The position numbers were made by a program, and so were the translations under genes. Shown here piece after piece: positions 1-6,916 of a stretch of DNA of 12,620 nucleotides. The DNA comes from an uncultured Bacillota bacterium (lineage in GTDB: Bacteria > Bacillota > Clostridia > Caldicoprobacterales > UBA3941). Positions within the stretch are counted from its first letter, which is position 1; each line of letters begins with the position of its first letter. The stretch covers positions 1 through 12,620 of the forward strand of contig CALGOY010000158.1 of the NCBI GenBank assembly GCA_937960725.1, given 5' to 3'. Under the pieces are notes generated by a model, which saw only the letters and a list, made by a program, of their open reading frames with translations, was not told where the DNA came from and ran no database searches.

Positions 1-20
1 TATCAATTCAAGGATTAATA

Positions 21-98
21 TATAAGCTATTTTGAATTATAAATTAAACTTATCACATAATATTAAAGACTAAAAAATTAATTGTATAAGCTTTGAAT
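21..98 (+). repeat. imperfect direct repeat in the leader of the first gene
   Basis: TATAAGCT followed by TTGAAT occurs at 21-37 (with three extra bases between the two words) and again, contiguous, at 85-98. The first TTGAAT is also the candidate -35 box. The pair could be an operator for an unknown regulator or an AT-rich coincidence. Confidence 0.3.
32..61 (+). promoter_or_regulatory. putative sigma-A promoter of the glutamate-synthase-like gene
   Basis: A TTGAAT -35-like box (32-37) and a CATAAT -10-like box (56-61) are separated by 18 bases, in the only leader available to the plus-strand gene. The predicted transcript would have a leader of about 50 bases. The surrounding DNA is very AT-rich, so chance matches are easy and this call rests on consensus alone. 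Confidence 0.35.
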
Positions 99-103
99 GT
101 ATT

Positions 104-111
104 GAGAGGGG
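104..111 (+). promoter_or_regulatory. ribosome binding site that decides the start of the first gene
   Basis: GAGAGGGG directly abuts an ATG at 112 (no spacer) but lies 9 bases ahead of a second in-frame ATG at 121. Normal spacing favours 121, so the longer form starting with Met-Leu-Asn is probably not the main product. Confidence 0.6.
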
Positions 112-120
112 ATGCTTAAT

Positions 121-1521
121 ATGGATGAAAAAAAATTAAAACACTGGCTCATGGCAGGAGCTGCCGCCACTATCCTAGGAGCTGCGGGGGTTCGGTGGGC
201 TGGACGAACTATTGCTAACAAGATGTTTGATAGATTTTACCGCATACTGAGCAACGATATGTACGATGAAAACCTATGGGAACTTATATCCTCCACGATA
301 CGCCTTAACCCTGAAATCGCTATCGAAACCCACCTTAGAGCTAGCAACAATGGTAAGATGATAGAACGTCCAATGGGAACCCCTTTCAAATTCCCCAGCC
401 TAGATAGTATTAAATTTAATATCGCCCAGTTTGAACCCATGCCCGTTGATGTAACAACCGAAATAGATACTAGCGTCACCATCGGAAAAATGGCTGCGAA
501 GCCTTTTACAATAAAAGCTCCTGTTATGATAGCTCCTATGGCCTACGGAATTGCTATCAGCAAGCCGGTGGCTATAGCCCTGGCCAAGAGTGCAACCATG
601 GCGGATATTGCGATAAATAGCGGGGCCGGCCCCCTCCTTCAGGAAATTCGAGATGAAGCAAAAATTTTAATCTACCAATATAATAGGGGCGATTGGGGGA
701 AAACTCCCGAAATCCTCCAAAACTGCGAAGCTATAGAAATCCAATTTGGCCAAGGAGCCTATGCCGGGGCTGGCCATATCATAAAAAGCCAGCTAGTTGA
801 TAAACGGCTAAGAAAGGATTTTAAAGTGCCTCCCGGCAAAGATTTAATAACCCATTCCCGCCAGCCGGAAGTTCAGCGGCCCGAAGATCTTCCAAAATTG
901 ATTGAAAAACTTCGCAGCATCAGCGGCGGAGTTCCTATAGGGGCCAAAATCGGAGCTGGCAAATATTTGGAAAGGGATTTGTACTGGCTGTGCTCCAGCG
1001 GTATAGATTTTATTTCGCTGGACGGAGCAGAGGCCGGAACTAAGGGCTCTCCTCCCATTTTGCAGGATGATTTCGGAGTTCCTACGGTGTTTGCCACCTA
1101 TCGCGCTGCTAAATGGCTTGAAGAAAACGGATATAAAGATAGGGTATCCCTAATCGTATCGGGGAAGATACGAACCCCTGGAGATGTTTTAAAAGTATGT
1201 GCCTTGGGAGCAGATGCCTGCTATATAGGAACAGTGGCGCTTTTTGCAGTGTCCCATGGTCAAATAGAAAAGGCGCTGCCCTTTGAGCCTCCCACCGCCC
1301 TTACCTGGTATGAAGGCCGGCATTCCAAACGTTTTAATATAAACTTGGGTGCCGAAAGCCTTAACAACTTCCTGGAAGCCTGCCGGCTAGAGCTGGTGGA
1401 AGGCATCCGGGCCCTCGGCAAAACTTCCATATCCCAAGTAAGCCGTGATGACCTAATCTGCATCGATGAGGTTATAGCTAAAGGATGCAATATACCCATG
1501 GCATATCAGCCCTTACATTAA
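121..1521 (+). CDS. membrane-anchored FMN-binding glutamate-synthase-family protein
   Basis: This 466-residue protein (469 if begun at 112) carries the FMN-binding TIM-barrel domain of the large glutamate synthase subunit. A short hydrophobic Ala/Gly-rich segment at about residues 10-28 looks like a single N-terminal membrane anchor. The barrel follows: an APMAYG strand near 138-143, a LDGAEAGTKGSP flavin/substrate loop near 300-311, and an LGADACYIGT phosphate-binding strand near 361-370. In true GltB the strand is followed by a cysteine-rich stretch that ligates a 3Fe-4S cluster. Here the equivalent stretch (about 371-395) has no cysteine, so a cluster is unlikely. There is no amidotransferase domain and no neighbouring GltD, so it is probably not a working glutamate synthase. 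It belongs to the stand-alone 'glutamate synthase-related' flavoproteins, whose reaction is unknown. The gene is monocistronic and converges on the lipoprotein gene. The family call is firm; the function is open. Confidence 0.85.
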   Translation: MDEKKLKHWLMAGAAATILGAAGVRWAGRTIANKMFDRFYRILSNDMYDENLWELISSTIRLNPEIAIETHLRASNNGKMIERPMGTPFKFPSLDSIKFNIAQFEPMPVDVTTEIDTSVTIGKMAAKPFTIKAPVMIAPMAYGIAISKPVAIALAKSATMADIAINSGAGPLLQEIRDEAKILIYQYNRGDWGKTPEILQNCEAIEIQFGQGAYAGAGHIIKSQLVDKRLRKDFKVPPGKDLITHSRQPEVQRPEDLPKLIEKLRSISGGVPIGAKIGAGKYLERDLYWLCSSGIDFISLDGAEAGTKGSPPILQDDFGVPTVFATYRAAKWLEENGYKDRVSLIVSGKIRTPGDVLKVCALGADACYIGTVALFAVSHGQIEKALPFEPPTALTWYEGRHSKRFNINLGAESLNNFLEACRLELVEGIRALGKTSISQVSRDDLICIDEVIAKGCNIPMAYQPLH

Positions 1522-1558
1522 GATAGGGACAAGGTTTTACCTTGTCCCTATCTTAATG
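1516..1558. terminator. 20-bp perfect hairpin between convergent genes, probable bidirectional stop
   Basis: Arms 1516-1535 and 1539-1558 are perfect inverted repeats around a three-base TTT loop. The TAA of the plus-strand gene (1519-1521) lies in the left arm and the TAG of the minus-strand gene (1550-1548) lies in the right arm. Neither side has a clear U-tract, so it may stop transcripts weakly or protect 3' ends rather than act as a classic intrinsic terminator. Its GGGACAAGG stem core recurs in the terminator at 3805-3826. Confidence 0.65.
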
Positions 1559-3125
1559 CTTCCTCAGTATATATATTATTGGGGTTCCACAGCATAAATT
1601 CGTCTATTCCATTTTCTTCTAAAGCTTTAATCTGTGCCCTAACTTCAGCTTCCCCGTATCTTATATGTCCCTTGACCCAGCTGGCTGTAAAGTCTTGAAT
1701 CCAGGGCCGGATTATTGCAGGGGTTTCTATATTGTTATTCCTAAGCAGCGAATCTCTGATTGAGTGATATATAGTTTCGTATGGGTATGCATCTGGCACT
1801 GGCAGCCCGTAGGTGTGATTGGCATAATGGCTGGGATACATCATCGGGCATATATAATCAACCACGTTGCTGATCGCCTCCCAGTACTGTCCAATCCCCA
1901 TATCATCGATGGCAGAGCCTACCAAACCGTACACATCGGCAGCAATATATACCTGGTATGGCGATAGCTCTTTATAGGCATACTTGAGAAAATCTTGTAT
2001 CGCCTGGGGCTTAGTTTCACCCCTATTATTTCTATAATCCAGGACCGAATCCAGCTTACCCCCATTGGAAGCGGGGAATCGGACATAGTCGAACTGTATC
2101 TCATTAAATCCAACCTCTGCTGCCTCTTTAGCTACTGCCACATCGTATTCCCAAAGCTGTCTATCGTATGGGCTTGCCCAGCGAAGGCCGTCGTTGTTGG
2201 TATGGGGCTTGCCAGTTCTTTTGTCAATTATGGCTTTGTCCGGATAAGTTTCTGTATATACGGGATCCTTGAAAGTAACAATCCTGGCAATGGTGTAGAT
2301 GCCATTATCCTTGAGCTTTTTCATAAAAGCATTTATATCCCTGACGGGAGCCTTCTCATTGGCTTTAGGCGCAAACTTCTCTGCTGCTTTCGTTGGAAAC
2401 AGCATATACCCATTGTCATCTTTTACGTCTATTACAAAAGCATTGATATTGGTTCTCTTAGCCATCTCAATTAGAGAATCCAGCCTACTTCCGCTGGCCG
2501 AGTGGATGGTCAAATATATACCCCTAACCTTTACCCTAGGATTGTCTGGATATTCATCTACTTTATCCTGAGCTGAAAAGTCCAAGTTTCTAAACTGCTC
2601 ATCTAACGCTTCTATCCGATTCTTTACAGTGTATTCAGCCGCTATCCAGCCGGTAGTCTTTTCATTTCCATTATCGAAGGATATCTTAAGCCACTCTTTT
2701 TCATCCTGTCCGATACTAGTTTCTAAAACTGCAACTCCTGCCCCCTTCATCAACTGACCAATCTTAGGGGCGCTGACAAATGGTTCCTGCCGTACGTTTA
2801 GCCTATCGGCACTGATATAGACTATATTTTCAATATCCGTGCCTTCTTTATCGCCATTGTTCTCATCCTGCTTATCGCTAGAATTTATACTATCCCCATC
2901 TGTTAAACCTTCATCTTCTGCTGAATCTTCCTCTTCTCCAATTTCAGAGATATTTCCACCATTATTTTCTTCAGCTGCATCTTGCTTTTCATCTATATCT
3001 TCTGACACTATTTCATCTTCTAATATCCCATCGGAACTTGTTGGCGCATTTGTTGTGCAGCCTTGAATAACAAATAGTAAAACCAAAAATAAAGTAAATA
3101 TTATAAGTCCTCTCTTCTTCAACAT
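1548..3125 (-). CDS. lipoprotein with SH3 domain and DUF4015 putative glycoside hydrolase domain
   Basis: This 525-residue protein is probably exported and lipid-anchored. Residues 1-22 form a lysine-led hydrophobic signal peptide ending in an IQGC lipobox, which makes Cys23 the likely lipidated residue. A strongly acidic, low-complexity tether rich in Glu, Asp, Asn and Ser follows (about 30-98). A bacterial SH3 domain spans about 101-168, with the typical LNVRQEP strand and a GWI near its end. A TIM-barrel domain of the DUF4015/putative glycoside hydrolase type fills about 197-525, with VRGIYLT at the first strand, VIDVKDD near 231-237, and QFDYVRFP at 344-351, whose Asp346 is a candidate catalytic residue. 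The layout suggests a wall-bound enzyme acting on an envelope or extracellular polysaccharide; the substrate is unknown. The ATG is preceded by GTGAGGAGAG at normal spacing. The gene lies 63 bases downstream of the acetyltransferase gene and may be cotranscribed with it. Confidence 0.85.
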   Translation of the reverse strand: MLKKRGLIIFTLFLVLLFVIQGCTTNAPTSSDGILEDEIVSEDIDEKQDAAEENNGGNISEIGEEEDSAEDEGLTDGDSINSSDKQDENNGDKEGTDIENIVYISADRLNVRQEPFVSAPKIGQLMKGAGVAVLETSIGQDEKEWLKISFDNGNEKTTGWIAAEYTVKNRIEALDEQFRNLDFSAQDKVDEYPDNPRVKVRGIYLTIHSASGSRLDSLIEMAKRTNINAFVIDVKDDNGYMLFPTKAAEKFAPKANEKAPVRDINAFMKKLKDNGIYTIARIVTFKDPVYTETYPDKAIIDKRTGKPHTNNDGLRWASPYDRQLWEYDVAVAKEAAEVGFNEIQFDYVRFPASNGGKLDSVLDYRNNRGETKPQAIQDFLKYAYKELSPYQVYIAADVYGLVGSAIDDMGIGQYWEAISNVVDYICPMMYPSHYANHTYGLPVPDAYPYETIYHSIRDSLLRNNNIETPAIIRPWIQDFTASWVKGHIRYGEAEVRAQIKALEENGIDEFMLWNPNNIYTEEALR

Positions 3126-3188
3126 GAACTCTCCTCACAATTAATTTTTATACGCTTATATATCCTTCACTACATCGCACACTAACAA

Positions 3189-3755
3189 TTATACAGTATT
3201 TTCGACAAAATTTATAGTATTTTCCCTAGTCAATAACTTCTCAAAGGCCAGCCTTTTACTGTTATCTTCCAAATATATTATGCCGCAATATTTAAATCCA
3301 TTCTTGTATAACAGCCTCTGCATCGATAAGTTATCTTCATGGGTATCCACCCTAATGCTGTTAATTCCCCTACTTGAACATATATCTTCGATTTTATTAA
3401 TAATTATAGACCCCAATCCCAATCCTTTATAATCGGAATGCACTGCTATCCTATGTATAGTAGCATATTCCTCTTCACTGCTTATCCAGCTGCCTTCATA
3501 AATGGTTTCATAGCTTTTCTCTCCATCAAAAATAAGCGCTACAGTGGCAACTATATCCCTATCTTTCAACAATACATATCCATACTGATTATCAATATCG
3601 CTTTTTATAGTCTCATAATTGGGATAGCCATTTTGCCACTGGTCAATGCCCTGCTCCTTAAAATAGGCTTGCGCCTGCCTTATTATATTTAAAATACTAT
3701 CTATATCAGTTTCAACTGCTTTACGAAATTCCAGCCGTCCCAACTTCATCTCCAA
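3189..3755 (-). CDS. GNAT-family N-acetyltransferase
   Basis: This protein of about 188 residues has the full GNAT fold. The N-terminal strand and helix (LEFRKAVETDIDSI, about 8-21) resemble the usual opening of the family. Motif A spans about 100-120, with the acetyl-CoA pyrophosphate loop KGLGLG at 110-115. A VDTHEDN strand-loop at 136-142 precedes the YKNGFKYCG motif at 150-158, which is typical of the C-terminal half. It should transfer an acetyl group from acetyl-CoA to an amine in the cytoplasm; the acceptor cannot be told. The start is uncertain. An in-frame TGA lies just before TTG at 3755, which has GGGG five bases upstream. The next in-frame ATG is at 3749, eleven bases after the GGGG. 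The two forms differ by two residues. It probably heads the transcript that includes the lipoprotein gene. Its promoter must lie in the short gap next to the upstream terminator, and I see only weak candidates. Confidence 0.85.
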   Translation of the reverse strand: MEMKLGRLEFRKAVETDIDSILNIIRQAQAYFKEQGIDQWQNGYPNYETIKSDIDNQYGYVLLKDRDIVATVALIFDGEKSYETIYEGSWISSEEEYATIHRIAVHSDYKGLGLGSIIINKIEDICSSRGINSIRVDTHEDNLSMQRLLYKNGFKYCGIIYLEDNSKRLAFEKLLTRENTINFVENTV

Positions 3756-3789
3756 TCAAACCCCATTTAATAAATTTATCATTTAATTT

Positions 3790-3828
3790 CTTAAAAGCAA
3801 GAAAGACAAGGGTAAAAACCCTTGTCCC
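3790..3828 (-). terminator. intrinsic terminator of the AraC/isomerase/oxidoreductase operon
   Basis: On the minus strand a 9-bp stem (arms 3826-3818 and 3813-3805) with a four-base loop is followed by a T-rich tract containing TTTCTTGCTTTT. It begins about 22 bases after the stop of the second Gfo/Idh/MocA gene. Its stem and loop closely match the hairpin at 1516-1558. Confidence 0.8.
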
Positions 3829-3849
3829 ACTTATTATCTAATATTTCAA

Positions 3850-4839
3850 CTAAAAATAAACGACTTCCTGCTTATCAGCAGATAGACGAGCTTTAAGACA
3901 AGCTTCAGTTACTGCAAAGGAGTCTTCTGCACTTACCATGCATTCTCCTTCACCCCTAACCTGTCTTAGAAAATCTGCAAATATATTCTTCTCCGGCAGC
4001 AGCGGAAGCTCTTGCTCTCCTTCCGCTTCATTATTGATTAAGTAAACTTTGCCTCCACGTACTTCTATAACCCCTTCAGTTCCTGCAATCCGGATGCGGT
4101 CATCATCATGGGTTGGTGCGGTCGTCGGCCTGAGATAGTCAATATTAACCCCGCCAAATACTTCATTAGTGAAAGTAAAATGGCAGAGGGCAGTCACTTC
4201 TAAATCCCCATGATCCTGGTTGTACTGCCTCGAATGGGACGCATACACACTAACGAACTTCTCCCCGCTAAGCCAGTACATCCAATCTATGGCGTGACTT
4301 CCCACCCATGGAATTGTGCCTCCATAGCTTTCTCTATGTTTATAAAATTCGCTTCTAGAGCCCAGCCTATAGGATTTTTGAGCATTCATGAGCCGAACTT
4401 TTCCTATGCTGCCCTGTTTTATAGACTCCCAGGCAGTCAAAAAGTGGGATTTATAACGGATTCCCATCATGGCTGCAAGATGAACCCCTGAATTTTCATA
4501 CTCTTTTTTAACTAGCTCCAAATCTTCTAAAGTAGTTGCTATCGGCTTTTCAATAAATATATGGATTTTTCGCTTCAATACCTCCAGCGCTACTTTAGCG
4601 TGATCCCCAAAATAACAGTTGACCACCGCAATATCGGGCTTCAGCTCATCCAGCATAGCGCGGTAATCTTCATATACTGGAGCTTGGAGGCCGATTCGTG
4701 AGATCTTTTCTTGAAGTCCATCTATATTCTCACCTTCGGACCCCGGAGCAATACCTACAAGCTGACAGTCAGAATCATTTTTTATCGCATCCAGGGCATA
4801 GCCATGGTGACCACTTGAACCTATAATGCATATCCTCAC
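3850..4839 (-). CDS. Gfo/Idh/MocA-family oxidoreductase (second copy)
   Basis: This 329-residue NAD(P)-dependent sugar dehydrogenase-like protein ends the operon. The N-terminal Rossmann fold opens with ICIIGSSGHHG (3-13), an unusual version of the glycine-rich loop. The family's EKP motif is at 97-99, with Lys98 the expected catalytic lysine. The C-terminal domain holds WVGSHAIDW at 178-186. His182 and Asp185 fit the usual substrate-binding pair, but the aspartate that commonly begins this motif is replaced by Trp178. Such enzymes oxidise or reduce a hydroxyl of a sugar, inositol or glycoside; the substrate is unknown. The start is GTG, overlapping the TGA of the upstream gene by four bases (4836-4839), with GGGGGAG about ten bases ahead. 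The overlap suggests translational coupling and fixed stoichiometry with its partner. It is shorter than, and divergent from, the other copy, so a recent duplication is unlikely. Confidence 0.88.
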   Translation of the reverse strand: MRICIIGSSGHHGYALDAIKNDSDCQLVGIAPGSEGENIDGLQEKISRIGLQAPVYEDYRAMLDELKPDIAVVNCYFGDHAKVALEVLKRKIHIFIEKPIATTLEDLELVKKEYENSGVHLAAMMGIRYKSHFLTAWESIKQGSIGKVRLMNAQKSYRLGSRSEFYKHRESYGGTIPWVGSHAIDWMYWLSGEKFVSVYASHSRQYNQDHGDLEVTALCHFTFTNEVFGGVNIDYLRPTTAPTHDDDRIRIAGTEGVIEVRGGKVYLINNEAEGEQELPLLPEKNIFADFLRQVRGEGECMVSAEDSFAVTEACLKARLSADKQEVVYF

Positions 4840-6059
4840 TTTAAGTTCTCCCCCTTAAAATAATCGTATCCTCTAGTATCGATCTTTTTCCCTAGCTTAG
4901 CCCAGCTAGCTCCCATTTCAGAAGGCATCTTACCAGCAGCATAACATTCCTTCAAAGTCTCCGCCAAACCTTCCACCCATGTGAGTTTCTCTTCTTCTAG
5001 CCTTCTAATTATGTCTGAAGGGAATTCAACGGGATTTGTCGATTCCTGAGCAGCGTTGATGCAAATAACTTGAGAGGATGCCGCTTCCAATCCACAGGGA
5101 ATCTGAGCCTCTCCTCGTACGGCATCTACAGCAAGCCATAGCTTGCGTATTACTTCTTCAAACGGATCTCCGTAGCTTTTTTTCGTACCGTCTTTGAAAA
5201 AGGCCACTATATCAGTAGAAGTTTCTTCATTATCTGGATCTCCAAATACAACCGTTGCATTTTCAAACTCATAATGGAACACTGGGTCTAATCGATCTTT
5301 GATTGCATGGGAACCAAGATATAGAAGCTCTACCCCTTCCTCGGTATATACTCGTATTGCAGCCGTATCAAAGTTTTCAATATTGTTGGCCCTATAGAGT
5401 TCTGCTTCAACCTCTACTGGTACCGCACTTCTGTCTAGCTCGCTGCCCAAAACATAGAACATATTATGAAGATAGTGGGCAGTAGCATTGGAAGCAACGC
5501 TGTCTAATATCCATCTTCCGCTGCTATCCTTTATTCTCCCTGACCAAGATGCTCTCTGATAATAATCCTCATTTCTCGGCCATAGGATAATAGTTTTAAA
5601 CTTCTTTGCCTTTCCAAATACCCCTGCCATAATATCTTTTTTCAGCTTATGTATTGCAAGGCTATTAGACCATTGATATCCTACGGATACGAACTTTCCA
5701 GTCCTATCCCTAACTTCGATCATCTTATTAACTTCTTGTATAGTAGCAGCAATAGGTTTTTCGCATAATACATGGCTACCATTTTCAAGAGCCAAGCAGG
5801 TTTGCTCTGAATGGAAATGAATAGGCGATGAGATCACTGCCAGATCTGCTCTGTGCTCAGCATAAAATTCATCCAGGGATACAAAAAATGGAATATCCAA
5901 CTCCTTCAGCTGATCATAATACCTGCAATTTTCAGGCTTGGGATCTACTGCTCCGACAATTTTAACCCCTCTCTCCTGCCCTTCATTTAGGAGAGCTTCT
6001 ACATATAAGTTACCATAGCCTCCTATACCGACTAATACTACCGATACCTCCGGTGTCAT
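4836..6059 (-). CDS. Gfo/Idh/MocA-family oxidoreductase (first copy)
   Basis: This 407-residue oxidoreductase has a classic dinucleotide loop, GIGGYG at 11-16, and the EKP motif at 100-102 with Lys101 as the expected catalytic residue. The stretch at about 186-205 contains Asp186, then ATAHYLHNM with His195 and His198, which would line the sugar site. This differs from the canonical D-x3-H-x2-D arrangement. Such proteins use NAD(P) to convert a hydroxyl of a sugar or glycoside to a ketone, or the reverse; some work with tightly bound cofactor. The length is somewhat above the roughly 330-390 usual for the family. An AAGGAGG site sits at good spacing before the ATG. The isomerase-like gene is 41 bases upstream and the second copy overlaps its end. 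Two different dehydrogenases beside an isomerase-fold protein suggest successive oxidation and reduction steps, or a two-protein enzyme. Confidence 0.88.
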   Translation of the reverse strand: MTPEVSVVLVGIGGYGNLYVEALLNEGQERGVKIVGAVDPKPENCRYYDQLKELDIPFFVSLDEFYAEHRADLAVISSPIHFHSEQTCLALENGSHVLCEKPIAATIQEVNKMIEVRDRTGKFVSVGYQWSNSLAIHKLKKDIMAGVFGKAKKFKTIILWPRNEDYYQRASWSGRIKDSSGRWILDSVASNATAHYLHNMFYVLGSELDRSAVPVEVEAELYRANNIENFDTAAIRVYTEEGVELLYLGSHAIKDRLDPVFHYEFENATVVFGDPDNEETSTDIVAFFKDGTKKSYGDPFEEVIRKLWLAVDAVRGEAQIPCGLEAASSQVICINAAQESTNPVEFPSDIIRRLEEEKLTWVEGLAETLKECYAAGKMPSEMGASWAKLGKKIDTRGYDYFKGENLK

Positions 6060-6100
6060 CTTATATTCCTCCTTCTTACAAATAACTTTATTTTAAAGAT

Positions 6101-6865
6101 TTAATCTAGCCTTAACCAGCTCTTAAGCGTTTCCGCATCCTTTAGGAACTGCTCCGGCTGGTCGTCTTTTACGAATTCAATTAGCGCATACCTTTCCCCT
6201 TCGAGCCCCTGTATCATCTGCAGATATTTATTCCACTCTTCGGTTCCTCCCTCTAAGGGATGTCTCTCAACGTTTATCCAATGGAACACATGGATATTCT
6301 CAAGCCAGGGCAAAACCTCTTCAAGGCCCTTTGCGCGGCTTTCCATATCGTGGTGGGGCAGTGGCTGCCAATATGTACGAACATTCGAATGATCTACTTG
6401 CTTAAGCAAATTCTGTACCGACTCTAAAGTATCTGTCAATGTATTGCCGTGATACTCATAAGCAATAGTAATTCCTTCCTTCTGCGCCATATCCCCTATT
6501 CTTTTAGAATCTTCCACCACTTTAGCCCAAAAAGCCTCGTCCGCCTTATCAGAACCCCTATCTCCAGCCCATACCCTTATGAGCGGAGCCCCCAGCTCTA
6601 CCGCAGTCTCTAAAACAGAATCGAAAGTAGGTACATTCTCCTGCCCTTCACAGCCCACCCTGTAGTAGGATCCATAGGCAGCTATCTCAAGCCCTTCATC
6701 TTTGGTCATCCTGCTCACTTCTCGCGCTGCAGAAACATTACCATGGGGTACATGGATATCTCCTCCCCATTCAATCCCTTTTAGTCCGCTTTTCCTAACA
6801 AGCTCCACTACTTCCTTTGGTGAAAGCTGCCGAAAGGTAATAGATACTAATCCAGTTTTTAACAT
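6101..6865 (-). CDS. sugar phosphate isomerase/epimerase-like TIM-barrel protein
   Basis: This 254-residue protein has the AP-endonuclease-2/xylose-isomerase-like TIM barrel used by sugar epimerases, inosose dehydratase (IolE) and C-glycoside lyases. Recognisable parts are the KGIEWGGDIHVP strand (29-40), IAYEYHG with Glu137 (134-140), TYWQPLPHHD (164-173), IHVFHW with His192 (191-196) and ALIEF with Glu230 (227-231). Glu137, His192 and Glu230 fit three of the usual four divalent-metal ligands. Where many relatives have Asp, this protein appears to have Gln167 or one of the following histidines. The length is normal for the family. A strong AGGAGG precedes the ATG, and there are 51 bases between it and the AraC-type gene. 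It probably acts on a keto-sugar made by the adjacent oxidoreductases, by epimerisation, dehydration or elimination. The fold is certain enough; the reaction is not. Confidence 0.82.
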   Translation of the reverse strand: MLKTGLVSITFRQLSPKEVVELVRKSGLKGIEWGGDIHVPHGNVSAAREVSRMTKDEGLEIAAYGSYYRVGCEGQENVPTFDSVLETAVELGAPLIRVWAGDRGSDKADEAFWAKVVEDSKRIGDMAQKEGITIAYEYHGNTLTDTLESVQNLLKQVDHSNVRTYWQPLPHHDMESRAKGLEEVLPWLENIHVFHWINVERHPLEGGTEEWNKYLQMIQGLEGERYALIEFVKDDQPEQFLKDAETLKSWLRLD

Positions 6866-6916
6866 AAGTCCACTCCTCCTGAAGAAATGCTTTATAATTT
6901 TAATGCCTTTTGCTTT

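Noticed and set aside
112..120. Start of the glutamate-synthase-like gene at ATG 112.
   Set aside because: The GAGAGGGG site directly abuts this ATG, leaving no spacer. ATG 121 has normal 9-base spacing. The first start cannot be fully excluded.
1995..2474. A 159-codon plus-strand open frame inside the lipoprotein gene.
   Set aside because: It lies wholly opposite a well-supported gene, has no ribosome binding site I can see, and its translation has no recognisable domain.
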